Shown: positions 50,793-59,221, numbered from the stretch's first letter. The stretch is DNA of 64,000 bases from Rhizobium sp. CIAT894 (GCF_000172795.2 NZ_CP020948.1:124001-188000), one strand, 5' to 3'. Made by a program: numbers and translations. The notes: a model not told the origin generated them from the sequence alone.

Positions 50793-51656
50793 ATGGCAGA
50801 GGAAAATGTTTATCAGGTAGCTGACTGGAATGGCCAAAGCGGGGAGCGCTGGGTCGCTTACCAGGCCCGGCTCGATGCCATGATGGTGGTGTTCGGCCAG
50901 GCCGCGATCGAAGCCGCCGCGCCCGCCACGGGTGAGCGCGTGCTGGACGTCGGCTGCGGCGCGGGAGCGTCTAGCCTGGCTTTGGCCGCCCGCGTCGGCG
51001 CGGGGGGCCAAGTGCTGGGCGTAGACATATCCGAGCCGCTGATCGGCAGAGCGCGCGTATTAGCTCCGCAGGACACGCCGGTCTTGTTCCAGGTGGCCGA
51101 CGCCAGCAGCACCGAGTTGCCCGAGGGCGCGTTCGACATCCTGTTCTCGCGCTTCGGAGTGATGTTCTTTGACGATCCGACAGGGGCGTTCGCCCATATG
51201 CGCCGTGCGCTCAAGCCGGGCGGGCGGGTCGCTTTCGTCTGCTGGCGGGGCATGGCCGAGAACGATTGGGTGCGCTTGCCGATGGGCGCGATGAAGGGCA
51301 TCCTCCCGCCGACGGCGCCGCCCGATCCCGAAGCGCCCGGCCCGTTCTCGTTCGGCGATCAGGGGCGGGTGGCGCGTATTCTGACGGCGGCTGGCTTCAC
51401 CGATATCGCTATCGCGCCCTTCGATGCCTCCATCCCGTTCGGCGAGGGCGGGACGCGGGACGCGGCGATCGACGACGCGGTGGAGATGACACTCGAGGTC
51501 GGCCCGCTGGCGCGCGCTCTCGCTGATCAGCCCGACGACATCCGCGCCCGCGCCTCGGCCGCGGTTCGTGCCGCCTTCGCGGGCTGCCCCGGTGAGCGGT
51601 CGGTGATGATCGACGGCGCGGCGTGGATCGTCACGGCGCGCAATCCGGCAAGCTGA
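50793..51656 (+). CDS. class I SAM-dependent methyltransferase
   Basis: 287 aa. SAM-binding motif I VLDVGCGAGAS at residues 50-60, GVDISEPLIGRAR for the acidic loop, FDILFSRFGVMFFDDP for motif II and RRALKPGGRVAFVCWR for motif III; UbiE-like general methyltransferase. ATG at 50793 has AAGGA upstream. Follows the TetR gene in the same direction. Substrate unknown; methylation of a toxic or signalling small molecule, paired with the reductase, is a reasonable guess. Confidence 0.87.
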   Translation: MAEENVYQVADWNGQSGERWVAYQARLDAMMVVFGQAAIEAAAPATGERVLDVGCGAGASSLALAARVGAGGQVLGVDISEPLIGRARVLAPQDTPVLFQVADASSTELPEGAFDILFSRFGVMFFDDPTGAFAHMRRALKPGGRVAFVCWRGMAENDWVRLPMGAMKGILPPTAPPDPEAPGPFSFGDQGRVARILTAAGFTDIAIAPFDASIPFGEGGTRDAAIDDAVEMTLEVGPLARALADQPDDIRARASAAVRAAFAGCPGERSVMIDGAAWIVTARNPAS

Positions 51657-51760
51657 CAGGGATTGATAAGGGGAGACGCCCCGTCTCGATGGCTCGGCAT
51701 GGCCCTGACGCGATCGTCACCGCTTGCGGCCGGAACGCAGGGGAGGTACGGCGGCGGGCT

Positions 51761-51895
51761 TTTGTCCCATTAATTTATATCGCGCTTATCGGCGACTACC
51801 TTTGGAACAAAATTAACCGCCCCCTCGAACGATTCAGGACAATCCGCGCTAACCCTCAGCGGGTATTAGTGCAGACATGCCCACAGAGCCCCTAG
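51761..51895 (+). pseudogene. Tn3-family transposase, C-terminal remnant
   Basis: The frame contains IALIGDYLWNKINRPLERFR, matching the INLTGDYLW...(K)FRPLR end of Tn3-family TnpA, and runs through the right inverted repeat to a TAG supplied by the target duplication. Nothing of the remaining ~900 residues is present; upstream is the methyltransferase. It fixes the orientation and family of the element. Confidence 0.75.
51855..51892 (-). repeat. right terminal inverted repeat (38 bp)
   Basis: Reverse complement begins GGGGCTCTGTGGGCATGTC and ends ATACCCGCTGAG. Pairs with 47387-47424 at 33 of 38 positions. Confidence 0.88.
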
Positions 51896-51898
51896 AAA
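51893..51898. repeat. target-site duplication, right copy (TAGAAA)
   Basis: TAGAAA immediately outside the right inverted repeat; in the uninterrupted locus this would be the cydX stop codon plus three bases. Confidence 0.85.
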
Positions 51899-51904
51899 TG
51901 CAAA

Positions 51905-51926
51905 GGGCGCGGCTCGCACCGCGCCC
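51905..51926. terminator. displaced cyd-operon terminator / shared bidirectional hairpin
   Basis: GGGCGCGG-CTCGCA-CCGCGCCC, a perfect 8-bp stem. It also serves the minus-strand oxidoreductase ending at 51938 (TTTGCATTTC follows on that strand). With the transposon removed it lies about 18 nt after the cydX stop. Confidence 0.75.
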
Positions 51927-51937
51927 ATTGCATTGCA

Positions 51938-53941
51938 TCAGCCTTCCAGCCATTTCACCTGATCGGGCGTCAGCTTGATGTCGAGCGCCGAAAGGCTGTC
52001 TTCCAGTTCGGCGACGGTGCGCGGCCCGATCAGCGGAATGACCGGGAAAGGCTGAGCGATCACATAGGCGAGCGCGATATGGATCGGATTGCGGCCGAGC
52101 TTGTTGGCGAGCTCGATGGCGCGGTCGCGGCGTCCGAAATTGCGCTCGGAATACCAGACCCGTACGATCTCCTCGTCATCCTTCTTGTCGCGGCCGGCGC
52201 GGTCGGTGAAGAAGCCGCGGCCCTGGCTGGACCAGGCGAAATTCGGGATCTGTTTCTCGTTCAGCCATTTCTTCCAGTCGTCATCGGAGGCGGCGACGCA
52301 GCCGGCCCAGATCGGATCGAGCATCTCGGCAAGCGAGAAATTGTTGGAAAGTGCTGCCGGCGCCGCCTTGCCGGTTTTCTCTGCATAGGCGATCGCTTCG
52401 TCGAAACGCGCCCGTGTCCAGTTCGAACCGCCGAAGATGCCGCGGATGCGGCCGCGTTTGACCTCGGCATCCATGGCGTCGACGAATTCGCCGACGGGCA
52501 CGTCGGTATTGTCGCGATGCATGAAATAGATGTCGACATAGTCGGTTTTCAGCCGGGCGAGCGACTGGTCGAGCTGCTTGGCGATCATATCAGGATAGCA
52601 GAGCGGCGAATGCGCGCCCTTGCCGATCAGCACGATCTCTTCGCGCGGCACCTTGCGGCTGGTGTGCCAGTCTCCGAAAATCGCCTCCGTTTTGCCGGCT
52701 CCATAGACAAAAGCCGTATCGAAGGCATTGCCGCCGGCCTCATAGAAGGCGTCGAGCGTCAGCGAGGCGGCGGCGAAATTCGGGAAGAATTCGAAGCCGA
52801 GCGTGACGACCGAGGCCGGCTTGGAGATACCGGGTATCTGGCGCTTCGGAATGCTGCTGCCGCGCGTGACCGCGCCGCCTGATATGTTGGCCGTGCGCTT
52901 TGCCGCCTTTTCGACGCCGTATTCGAGGCCGACCGAGGCGCGCCACTGGTCGAGCACACGCAGATTTCCGATCGAATCCGCCCAGCTCATGCCGGGAGAG
53001 GTGAATTCGGTTCTGCCGGCGCGGATGGCATCGCCCGCCGCATCGGCTTCGAAGGAATAGAGCCAGCGATCTTCCTTGACCTCGACGGTTTCCTGCTTGC
53101 CGCCCTTGAAGATCTCGATCTTGCCGACGCCCCCCTTGTGGCCCGAGGCGAACCAGAAGTCGGCGACTTCGATCCGGCCCTCGGAGCCGATGATGCGCAG
53201 CACATTGTCCTGCTGTGCCATGATCGAGCAGGAGACTTCGGCGATGATCTCGTTCGGGAATTTGAGCACTGCCGACGCCCATTCATCGACGCCGCTTTCT
53301 CCGAGATGGGCGACGCCCGAAACCTTTTCCGGTTCGAGGAAGGCTTTGCCTTCCGCAGCGCCCGCGATCAGCCGCGCCATCGAGACCGGATAGCCGCCGA
53401 CATCGAGAATGCCGCCGCCGGCGGTATCGTTGGCGAACAGCCGGTGTTCCGGCCTGTAGCTGCCCATATTGAAGCCGAAGCTCGAGCGAATGATGCGCAG
53501 CGTGCCGATGACGCCGCTCTTGATGAGTTCGACCAGCTTCTCCGTCTGCGGATGCACCCGGTACATGAAGGCCTCGCCGGCAAAGACGCCGGCCTTCTTG
53601 GCTTCGTAGTAAACCGCCTCAGCATCATAGGCCGAAAGCGCGATCGGCTTTTCCACCAGGATATGCTTGCCGGCGCGGGCGGCCTTGATTGCCCATTCGG
53701 CATGGCCGGTATGGGGTACGGAAATATAGACCGCATCGACCTCGGGGTCGGAAAGCAGCGCTTCGTAGCCGTTGACGATGCGGGCGCCGGGGAAGTTTTC
53801 GGCAAGGCCAGGCTTGGAAGGATTGCGGGTAGCGATCGCCACCAGCTTGCCGGTGCGCGAGTGGGCGACGCCATCCGCAAAGGTGCGGGCGATGGTGCCG
53901 GGGCCGATAATGCCCCAGCGGATCGGTTGATCGGAAGTCAT
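51938..53941 (-). CDS. fused Gfo/Idh/MocA dehydrogenase - aldo/keto reductase
   Basis: 667-aa two-domain oxidoreductase. Residues ~1-335: Gfo/Idh/MocA unit with IRWGIIGPGTIARTF, the EKPIALSAYDAEAV motif and a C-terminal substrate domain. Residues ~385-667: aldo/keto reductase with catalytic tetrad residues in NAFDTAFVYGAG (Asp, Tyr), VLIGKGAH (Lys) and IYFMHRDN (His), plus late IPLIGPRTVAEL for NADPH. ATG at 53941 follows AGAGG. It precedes the third sugar ABC operon, separated by a repeat. The two domains could act in sequence on one sugar, an epimerisation or dehydrogenation-reduction pair. Confidence 0.9.
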   Translation of the reverse strand: MTSDQPIRWGIIGPGTIARTFADGVAHSRTGKLVAIATRNPSKPGLAENFPGARIVNGYEALLSDPEVDAVYISVPHTGHAEWAIKAARAGKHILVEKPIALSAYDAEAVYYEAKKAGVFAGEAFMYRVHPQTEKLVELIKSGVIGTLRIIRSSFGFNMGSYRPEHRLFANDTAGGGILDVGGYPVSMARLIAGAAEGKAFLEPEKVSGVAHLGESGVDEWASAVLKFPNEIIAEVSCSIMAQQDNVLRIIGSEGRIEVADFWFASGHKGGVGKIEIFKGGKQETVEVKEDRWLYSFEADAAGDAIRAGRTEFTSPGMSWADSIGNLRVLDQWRASVGLEYGVEKAAKRTANISGGAVTRGSSIPKRQIPGISKPASVVTLGFEFFPNFAAASLTLDAFYEAGGNAFDTAFVYGAGKTEAIFGDWHTSRKVPREEIVLIGKGAHSPLCYPDMIAKQLDQSLARLKTDYVDIYFMHRDNTDVPVGEFVDAMDAEVKRGRIRGIFGGSNWTRARFDEAIAYAEKTGKAAPAALSNNFSLAEMLDPIWAGCVAASDDDWKKWLNEKQIPNFAWSSQGRGFFTDRAGRDKKDDEEIVRVWYSERNFGRRDRAIELANKLGRNPIHIALAYVIAQPFPVIPLIGPRTVAELEDSLSALDIKLTPDQVKWLEG

Positions 53942-53980
53942 GGAAACCTCTTTCGTCTTTCTGCCTTGGGATTGCGACCA

Positions 53981-54094
53981 GAGCATGATGTCGAAAAGTG
54001 TGAGCGGGTTTTGGACGACATCATGCTCTAACTATTTAATTTAGAACAGGATTCAGATTTTAGGCCGGGTCGACCTAAAATCATCCTGTTCTAG
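53981..54094 (-). repeat. RIME-like palindromic mosaic repeat
   Basis: Inverted copy of the repeat at 47586-47697 (~90% identity): GAGCATGATGTCGAAAAGTG...GACATCATGCTC followed by TAGAACAGGATTC...ATCCTGTTCTA. It occupies nearly the whole gap between the ATPase and the fused oxidoreductase; its end gives the ATPase stop codon. Confidence 0.85.
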
Positions 54095-55173
54095 CGAAGC
54101 CGTTTGCCGGCGCCGTCGAAAAGGAATGTGTGGCGGGCGGGAAGGCCGACGGTCAGCGTCTCGCGATTGCCTGTTGTGCGCGATTCCGGCCGCTCGATGA
54201 TCAGCTGCTCGCTGCCAATGGCGGCATAGATGTAGCTGGTGTTGCCGAGATGCTCGGCAACGTCGATGGCGACGGTGAGATCGGCATCGCCAGCACCTGC
54301 ATCGACGAAATGTTCGGGACGGATGCCGAGCGTCACCTTCGCGCCGGCTTCGACGGGATCGGCAATGGGCAGCGGCAGGCGCGTATTGGCATCGCTTTCC
54401 AGCGCGATCACCGCCCTGCCCGGCTGGGCCTCGACCACCACGGCCTTGAGGAAATTCATCTTTGGCGAGCCGACAAAGCCGGCGACGAACTGGTTGGCCG
54501 GGTCGTCGTAAAGGTCGAGCGGCGCGCCGATCTGCTCGATATTGCCGGCGCGCAGCACGACGATCCTGTCGGCAAGCGTCATCGCTTCCGTCTGGTCGTG
54601 GGTGACGTAGATCATCGTCGTGCCGAGCTGTTTATGCAGCCTGGAGATTTCGACGCGCATCTGCACGCGCAGTTCGGCATCGAGGTTCGACAAGGGCTCG
54701 TCGAACAGGAAGACCTCAGGTTCGCGCACGATGGCGCGGCCGATCGCGACGCGCTGGCGCTGACCGCCAGAAAGCTGCTTCGGCCGCCGCTTCATCAGCT
54801 CGGTGATCTGCAGGATCTCGGCGACATGACGCACACGCCGCTCGGTATCGGCCTTTGGATTGCCGTTCATGCGCAGGCCGAAGCTCAGATTCTCTTCGAC
54901 GGTCAGATGCGGATAGAGTGCATAGGACTGGAAGACCATGGCGATGCCGCGGTCGGCCGGCTCGACGTCGTTGACGACCCTGCCGCCGATCCGAAGCTCG
55001 CCTGAGGTGATGTCCTCGAGACCGGCGATCATCCTGAGCAGCGTGGACTTGCCGCAGCCGGAAGGACCGACGAAGACGACGAATTCGCCGTCCTTCACCT
55101 CCAGATTGGCGCCGTGGATGATCTCGAAGCCGCCGAAACGCTTGATGATGTTGGTGAGTGAAAGCTCTGCCAT
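54091..55173 (-). CDS. sugar ABC transporter ATP-binding protein (UgpC/MsmK type)
   Basis: 360 aa. Walker A GPSGCGKST at 36-44, Q-loop VFQSYALYPHL, signature LSGGQRQR, Walker B FLFDEPLSNLDA, switch His VTHDQTEAM, TOBE region with GIRPEHFVDAG. The stop codon overlaps the end of the RIME repeat. Last transporter gene of the 58.2-to-54.1 kb operon. Confidence 0.92.
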   Translation of the reverse strand: MAELSLTNIIKRFGGFEIIHGANLEVKDGEFVVFVGPSGCGKSTLLRMIAGLEDITSGELRIGGRVVNDVEPADRGIAMVFQSYALYPHLTVEENLSFGLRMNGNPKADTERRVRHVAEILQITELMKRRPKQLSGGQRQRVAIGRAIVREPEVFLFDEPLSNLDAELRVQMRVEISRLHKQLGTTMIYVTHDQTEAMTLADRIVVLRAGNIEQIGAPLDLYDDPANQFVAGFVGSPKMNFLKAVVVEAQPGRAVIALESDANTRLPLPIADPVEAGAKVTLGIRPEHFVDAGAGDADLTVAIDVAEHLGNTSYIYAAIGSEQLIIERPESRTTGNRETLTVGLPARHTFLFDGAGKRLR

Positions 55174-55186
55174 GCGGCCTCCCCGA

Positions 55187-56023
55187 TTATTTGATTGCGC
55201 CGGCCGCGATGCCGGCGATGAAATGGCGCTGGAGAGCCACGAAGACGACGAGGATCGGCGCCGTCAGCAGCACCGCGCCTGCCATGATGCCGCCCCATGA
55301 GACCTTGGTGAGGCCGATCAGCGTGCCCAATGCCACCGGCGCCGTCATCATTCCCGGTTTGGAATTGATCAGCAGCGGCCAGAGGTAGTTATTCCACGAA
55401 TGAAGGAAGAGAATGATAGCCAGCGCCGCCATGGTCGGCCGCGCCAGCGGCAGGGCGATGCGCAGGAAGATCTGCCATTCCTTGACGCCTTCGACACGGG
55501 CCGCATCAAAGAGTTCACCCGGCATCATCGAGAAGGATTGCCGCATGAACAGCACGCCGAGCGAATTGAAGAGCGGCGGCACGATCAGCGCCACCCAGGT
55601 GTTGGCGAGCCTGAACTCGCGCGCCACCATGATGAATTGCGGGATGACGACCACCGAGAAAGGCAGCGTGATCGTGCCGAGGATGATGGCGATGACGACG
55701 GAGCGGCCGACGAAACGGTAACGCGCCAGCGCCCAGCCCGCCATCGAGGTCAGCAGTACCGACAGGAAAGTATAGATGAGCGCGACGCCGATGGAGATCG
55801 TCATTGCGCCGATGAAATCGGTATCGGCCTGCAGGTTCTTGAAATTCGCGACGAAGTTGGTCGACGGCCAGAGCACGATGTCGGGGCTGAAGATGCCGTT
55901 GTCGGGCATCGTGGAGAAGACGAACATCATCCACAGCGGAAACAGCCAGATCAGCGCCAGCGGCGCGAGCACGGCGTGCAGGGCGATCTGGCGCATGAGG
56001 AGGGATTGCGATTTGGATTTCAT
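55187..56023 (-). CDS. carbohydrate ABC transporter permease (MalG type)
   Basis: 278 aa, six helices. EAA-like loop reads FDAARVEGVKEWQIFLRIALP and the C-terminus HFIAGIAAGAIK is standard. Overlaps the upstream permease by 4 nt. Confidence 0.92.
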   Translation of the reverse strand: MKSKSQSLLMRQIALHAVLAPLALIWLFPLWMMFVFSTMPDNGIFSPDIVLWPSTNFVANFKNLQADTDFIGAMTISIGVALIYTFLSVLLTSMAGWALARYRFVGRSVVIAIILGTITLPFSVVVIPQFIMVAREFRLANTWVALIVPPLFNSLGVLFMRQSFSMMPGELFDAARVEGVKEWQIFLRIALPLARPTMAALAIILFLHSWNNYLWPLLINSKPGMMTAPVALGTLIGLTKVSWGGIMAGAVLLTAPILVVFVALQRHFIAGIAAGAIK

Positions 56024-56880
56024 TTGGGATCCCTCCCGACCCAGAGATTGAGAAGCGAGATGACCACGGCAATGGCCGCCATCGTATAGGCAATTGCCGA
56101 GGCATAGCCGAAGTTCAGCGAGGTGAAGCCCTGGCGGTAAAGGAAGAGGCCGAGCGTTTCCGTGCCGCCGCCCGGACCGCCGCGATTGGTGATGAGGAAG
56201 GGCTCGGTGAAGAGCTGCATGGTGCCGATCACCGACAGCACGACACAGAAGAGGATGATCGGTTTCAGAAGCGGCAGGGTGATATGAAAGAACTGCTGGA
56301 CCTTGCTCACCCGGTCGAGTGTCGCCGCCTCGTAGACATCGTCGGGAATCGACTGCAGGCCGGCAAGGATGATGATGGCGTTATAGCCGGCCCAGCGCCA
56401 TGTGACGGCGAGGATGATCAGCGCCATGGCGGCATTGGCATTGTCGAACCACGATATCGGGCTGAGGCCGGTAGCGGAGATCAGCTTGTTGATGATGCCG
56501 AAATCGAGGCTGAACATCAGCCGGAATACGGCGGCATAGGCGACCTCGCCGACGACGACGGGCGCAAAGAAGGCGAAGCGGAAGAGCGGGCGCGCTTTCA
56601 GGAGCGGCGAATTGAGCAGCACCGCCATGACGGTCGCAAGCGCGATCATGACGGGCACCTGGATCACCAGGATGATCAGCGTGTTGTAAAGGGCGTTATA
56701 GAATGCCGGGTCGTAGAAGAGCCGGCCCCAATTCGCCTGGAAACTGTATTTCCACGGATTGATGCGGGTGTTCTGAAAGGAAATCAGGAATGAATCGATG
56801 ATCGGCCAGACCCAGAAGGCGGCAAAGACCAGCAGATAAGGGGCGAGGAACGCATAGGCGCTCCGGGTTCTGAACGGCAT
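56020..56880 (-). CDS. carbohydrate ABC transporter permease (MalF type)
   Basis: 286 aa. First helix AFLAPYLLVFAAFWVWPIID, then the family pattern; EAA loop VYEAATLDRVSKVQQFFHITLP carries Arg-Val in place of the usual Gly-Ala after Asp. Follows the binding-protein gene with a stem-loop in the gap. Confidence 0.92.
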   Translation of the reverse strand: MPFRTRSAYAFLAPYLLVFAAFWVWPIIDSFLISFQNTRINPWKYSFQANWGRLFYDPAFYNALYNTLIILVIQVPVMIALATVMAVLLNSPLLKARPLFRFAFFAPVVVGEVAYAAVFRLMFSLDFGIINKLISATGLSPISWFDNANAAMALIILAVTWRWAGYNAIIILAGLQSIPDDVYEAATLDRVSKVQQFFHITLPLLKPIILFCVVLSVIGTMQLFTEPFLITNRGGPGGGTETLGLFLYRQGFTSLNFGYASAIAYTMAAIAVVISLLNLWVGRDPK

Positions 56881-56908
56881 CGGGCCTTCTCCTCACAATG
56901 AACGGAAA

Positions 56909-56931
56909 GCCGGGCGCCTGAAGCGCCCGGC
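56909..56931 (-). other. intercistronic stem-loop
   Basis: GCCGGGCGC-CTGAA-GCGCCCGGC, a perfect 9-bp stem directly after the binding-protein stop. No T-run. Confidence 0.75.
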
Positions 56932-56939
56932 ATCGTCAT

Positions 56940-58214
56940 TCATTGCGCGACCGGGAGGCCGGTCGCCGAAGCGATCTGCTTGGCGGCGTCGTCGAGAGCA
57001 GCCTTGGCGTCGGGATAACCGCCGGCGAAGAACTTCGTCTGCGTTGCCTTGAAGATGGCTTCGGCATCGCTCTGGAAGGCAGTGCCGCGGCTCGGTACGA
57101 TCTTCGGCAGCGTCGCCAGGATATCGGCCCAGACTTTCTGGCCGCCCCAATAGGGCTGCGGCTCGTTGACGAAGGGATCCTTCTCTGCCGAAAGCAGCGA
57201 CGGAACCAGGCCGAACTCCTTCAGCATGGTCACCTGACCCTCATTGGTGCCGAGGGCGTAGTTGACGAATTTCCAGGCAGCTTCCTTGTTGGCGGAGGTT
57301 GCGGAAATTGCGAGCGACGAACCACCGAGATTGGCCGCATGCGGGCCATCGGCCGTCAGGCTCGGCATCTTGTAGACGCCCCACTTGCCCTTGAGATCGG
57401 GTGAGGTCGAGCGCACGGTGCCCTCATACCAGCCGCCATAGAGCTGGCTCGCCGCCTTGCCGGCGGTATTGGCCTGGATCTTTTCGTCCCAGTTGGCCGC
57501 CGTCAGCGTGCCGGCATCCTTCATCTCCTTCACCTTTTGCAGCGAGGCGACGCAGGCCGGCTGGTTGATGGTGATGTTCTGGCCGTCGGTCGAGAAATAG
57601 CCGCAGCCCTGTTCGTTGGCGATCATGCGGAACCATTCGCTGTCGCCGTTGAAGTCTGCCTGGGCCATGACGGTGCCGGGATTGGCGGCGGAGATCTTCT
57701 TGCCGGCGGCGATGAAATCGTCCCACGTGCTGATCGTGCTCGGATCGACGCCGGCCTTTTCGTAGAGGTCGCGGCGATAGAAGACGGCGACAGGGCCGGA
57801 ATCCCACGGCATGGCATAGGCGACATCGCCAACCTCAAGCTCGGTGCGCTTGAAGTCGGGGAATTTTGCCTGGATATCGGCGGTGTAGCCGAGCTCCTTC
57901 AGATTGGCGAAACAATCCGGGAAGCGGCTCCAGAAGATTTCAGCTTCGAAATTCTCGATGCTGACGATATCGGGCAGGCCGTCGCCGCCGGCAGCGCAGG
58001 CGGCAAGCGTCTTGTCGAAGACCTGGCTGTTTCCAAGGTCCTCGACGGTCACCTTGATATCGGGAAACTGTTTGTTGAAGCCTGGAAGCGTGGACTTCAA
58101 CGCCGATGCGGCGACATTCCAGCTCCAGATGGTGAGATTGGCCGGTTCTGCAAAGGCAGAGCCGGAAGCAAGCAGTGCGGCAGCTGCTGTTGCAGCGAGA
58201 AGTTTGAAGCGCAT
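56940..58214 (-). CDS. sugar ABC transporter substrate-binding protein (family 1)
   Basis: 424 aa. Signal peptide MRFKLLAATAAAALLASGSA ends in FAEPAN. The mature region shows LTIWSWNVAASALKSTLPGF, FKRTELEVGDVAYAMPWDSG and YGGWYEGTV, as in family 1 receptors. First gene of the third sugar importer operon and divergent from an AraC-type regulator. Three cysteines in the mature part (ACAAG, PDCFA, GCGYF) are uncommon for such receptors. Confidence 0.92.
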   Translation of the reverse strand: MRFKLLAATAAAALLASGSAFAEPANLTIWSWNVAASALKSTLPGFNKQFPDIKVTVEDLGNSQVFDKTLAACAAGGDGLPDIVSIENFEAEIFWSRFPDCFANLKELGYTADIQAKFPDFKRTELEVGDVAYAMPWDSGPVAVFYRRDLYEKAGVDPSTISTWDDFIAAGKKISAANPGTVMAQADFNGDSEWFRMIANEQGCGYFSTDGQNITINQPACVASLQKVKEMKDAGTLTAANWDEKIQANTAGKAASQLYGGWYEGTVRSTSPDLKGKWGVYKMPSLTADGPHAANLGGSSLAISATSANKEAAWKFVNYALGTNEGQVTMLKEFGLVPSLLSAEKDPFVNEPQPYWGGQKVWADILATLPKIVPSRGTAFQSDAEAIFKATQTKFFAGGYPDAKAALDDAAKQIASATGLPVAQ

Positions 58215-58300
58215 TGAAAATCCTCCCTTTTCAATTGCCGATCTTTCACGAACGCGGTTAGACTATCCGCAAAGGAGCGGCTGTCTCCTAAAAAGGGAAC

Positions 58301-59221
58301 ATGGATTTGGCGGAAAGTAAGATCGGCACGCGAGCAATCTACCGGCCCGGCGCCAGCAGCATTGAGGGTTCGCCGACGACGCTGCAGATGTTTCATGCCC
58401 ATCCGCTCGTCATGGCCATGCCGCACTGGCATGCGCAGGTCGAGGTCAATTACGTGATGCGGGGCACTGTTCATTACCGGATGAGCGACCACGAATTCCG
58501 ACTGAACGCCGGCGAAATGTGCCTCTTCTGGGGTGGGCAGCCGCATCAAATGGACGAATCCTCTGATGATTCGCTCTATGCCGGCGCCCATTTGCCGCTC
58601 ATCTATTTCTTCCGGCTGCGTCTGCCGATCAGCATTTCCAGCCGGCTGATGAAGGGCGAGACGCTGCTGACTTCAGCAACCGATGCTGCCGACAACGAAA
58701 ACTTCACGCGCTGGTTCCGCTATTCCAAGTCGGGCGATTCGGCCAAGGCCCAGCATGCCGTTGATGAATTGCTACTGCGCATCGAGCGCATTGCGCTCGA
58801 ACCCTATTCGATGACGACATCGAAGACGGTCGCGAGCCTGGAAGGCGACCAGCCGCATCCGAATTCCTCGCGCAGCGTCGCGCGCATGTGCGATTTCATC
58901 GCCGCCAATTTCCTGCAGGACATCGATTCGGTCGACATCGCCCGCGCCGCCGATCTGCACCCGAAATATGCAATGAATCTGTTCAAGCGATCGACCGGCA
59001 TGACGATCAGCAAATATGTGACGCTGCTCAGGCTATCGCGCGCCCAGGCGATGCTGATGAGCGAGGGCGCCAATGTGTTGCAGGTGGCGATGGACAGCGG
59101 CTTCGGCTCGATCAGCGCCTTCAACAAATCGTTCCGCCATATCGCCGGCATGTCGCCATCGGACTTCCGCCGGGATATCCGGCTGGTGACGACGGTGCCC
59201 GCCGGCGCCTTCCAGAACTGA
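58301..59221 (+). CDS. AraC family transcriptional regulator
   Basis: 306 aa. N-terminal cupin-like ligand domain (PHWHAQVEVNYVMRGTVHY, RLNAGEMCLFWGGQPHQ) and a C-terminal double HTH (VARMCDFIAANFLQDIDSVDIARAA; MLMSEGANVLQVAMDSGFGS; FNKSFRHIAGMSPSDFRRD). Divergent from the binding-protein gene across 86 bp, so it most likely activates the sugar importer when ligand is present. Confidence 0.92.
   Translation: MDLAESKIGTRAIYRPGASSIEGSPTTLQMFHAHPLVMAMPHWHAQVEVNYVMRGTVHYRMSDHEFRLNAGEMCLFWGGQPHQMDESSDDSLYAGAHLPLIYFFRLRLPISISSRLMKGETLLTSATDAADNENFTRWFRYSKSGDSAKAQHAVDELLLRIERIALEPYSMTTSKTVASLEGDQPHPNSSRSVARMCDFIAANFLQDIDSVDIARAADLHPKYAMNLFKRSTGMTISKYVTLLRLSRAQAMLMSEGANVLQVAMDSGFGSISAFNKSFRHIAGMSPSDFRRDIRLVTTVPAGAFQN

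Larger units (their letters stand above)
47387..51892. mobile_element. Tn3-family-like non-autonomous transposon, 4506 bp
   Basis: Bounded by 38-bp inverted repeats that begin GGGG and end (T)AAG/GAG, the Tn3-family end format, and by a TAGAAA direct repeat. Contents left to right: RIME-like repeat, GGDEF gene fragment (minus strand), nested ISAs1-family IS, FAD oxidoreductase (minus), TetR regulator, SAM methyltransferase, and a C-terminal scrap of a Tn3-type transposase that runs into the right end. No resolvase and no functional transposase are present, so it could move only with a transposase supplied elsewhere. Insertion at the cydX stop codon moved the cyd terminator to 51905-51926. Confidence 0.85.

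Noticed and set aside
47387..51892. Composite transposon built from two IS copies
   Set aside because: Only one ISAs1 copy is present, with its own target duplication; outer ends are Tn3-type inverted repeats.
47586..54094. Inverted pair of RIME repeats as the ends of the mobile unit
   Set aside because: They have no flanking target duplication and a third copy exists at 38.1 kb; the 38-bp repeats with TAGAAA fit better.
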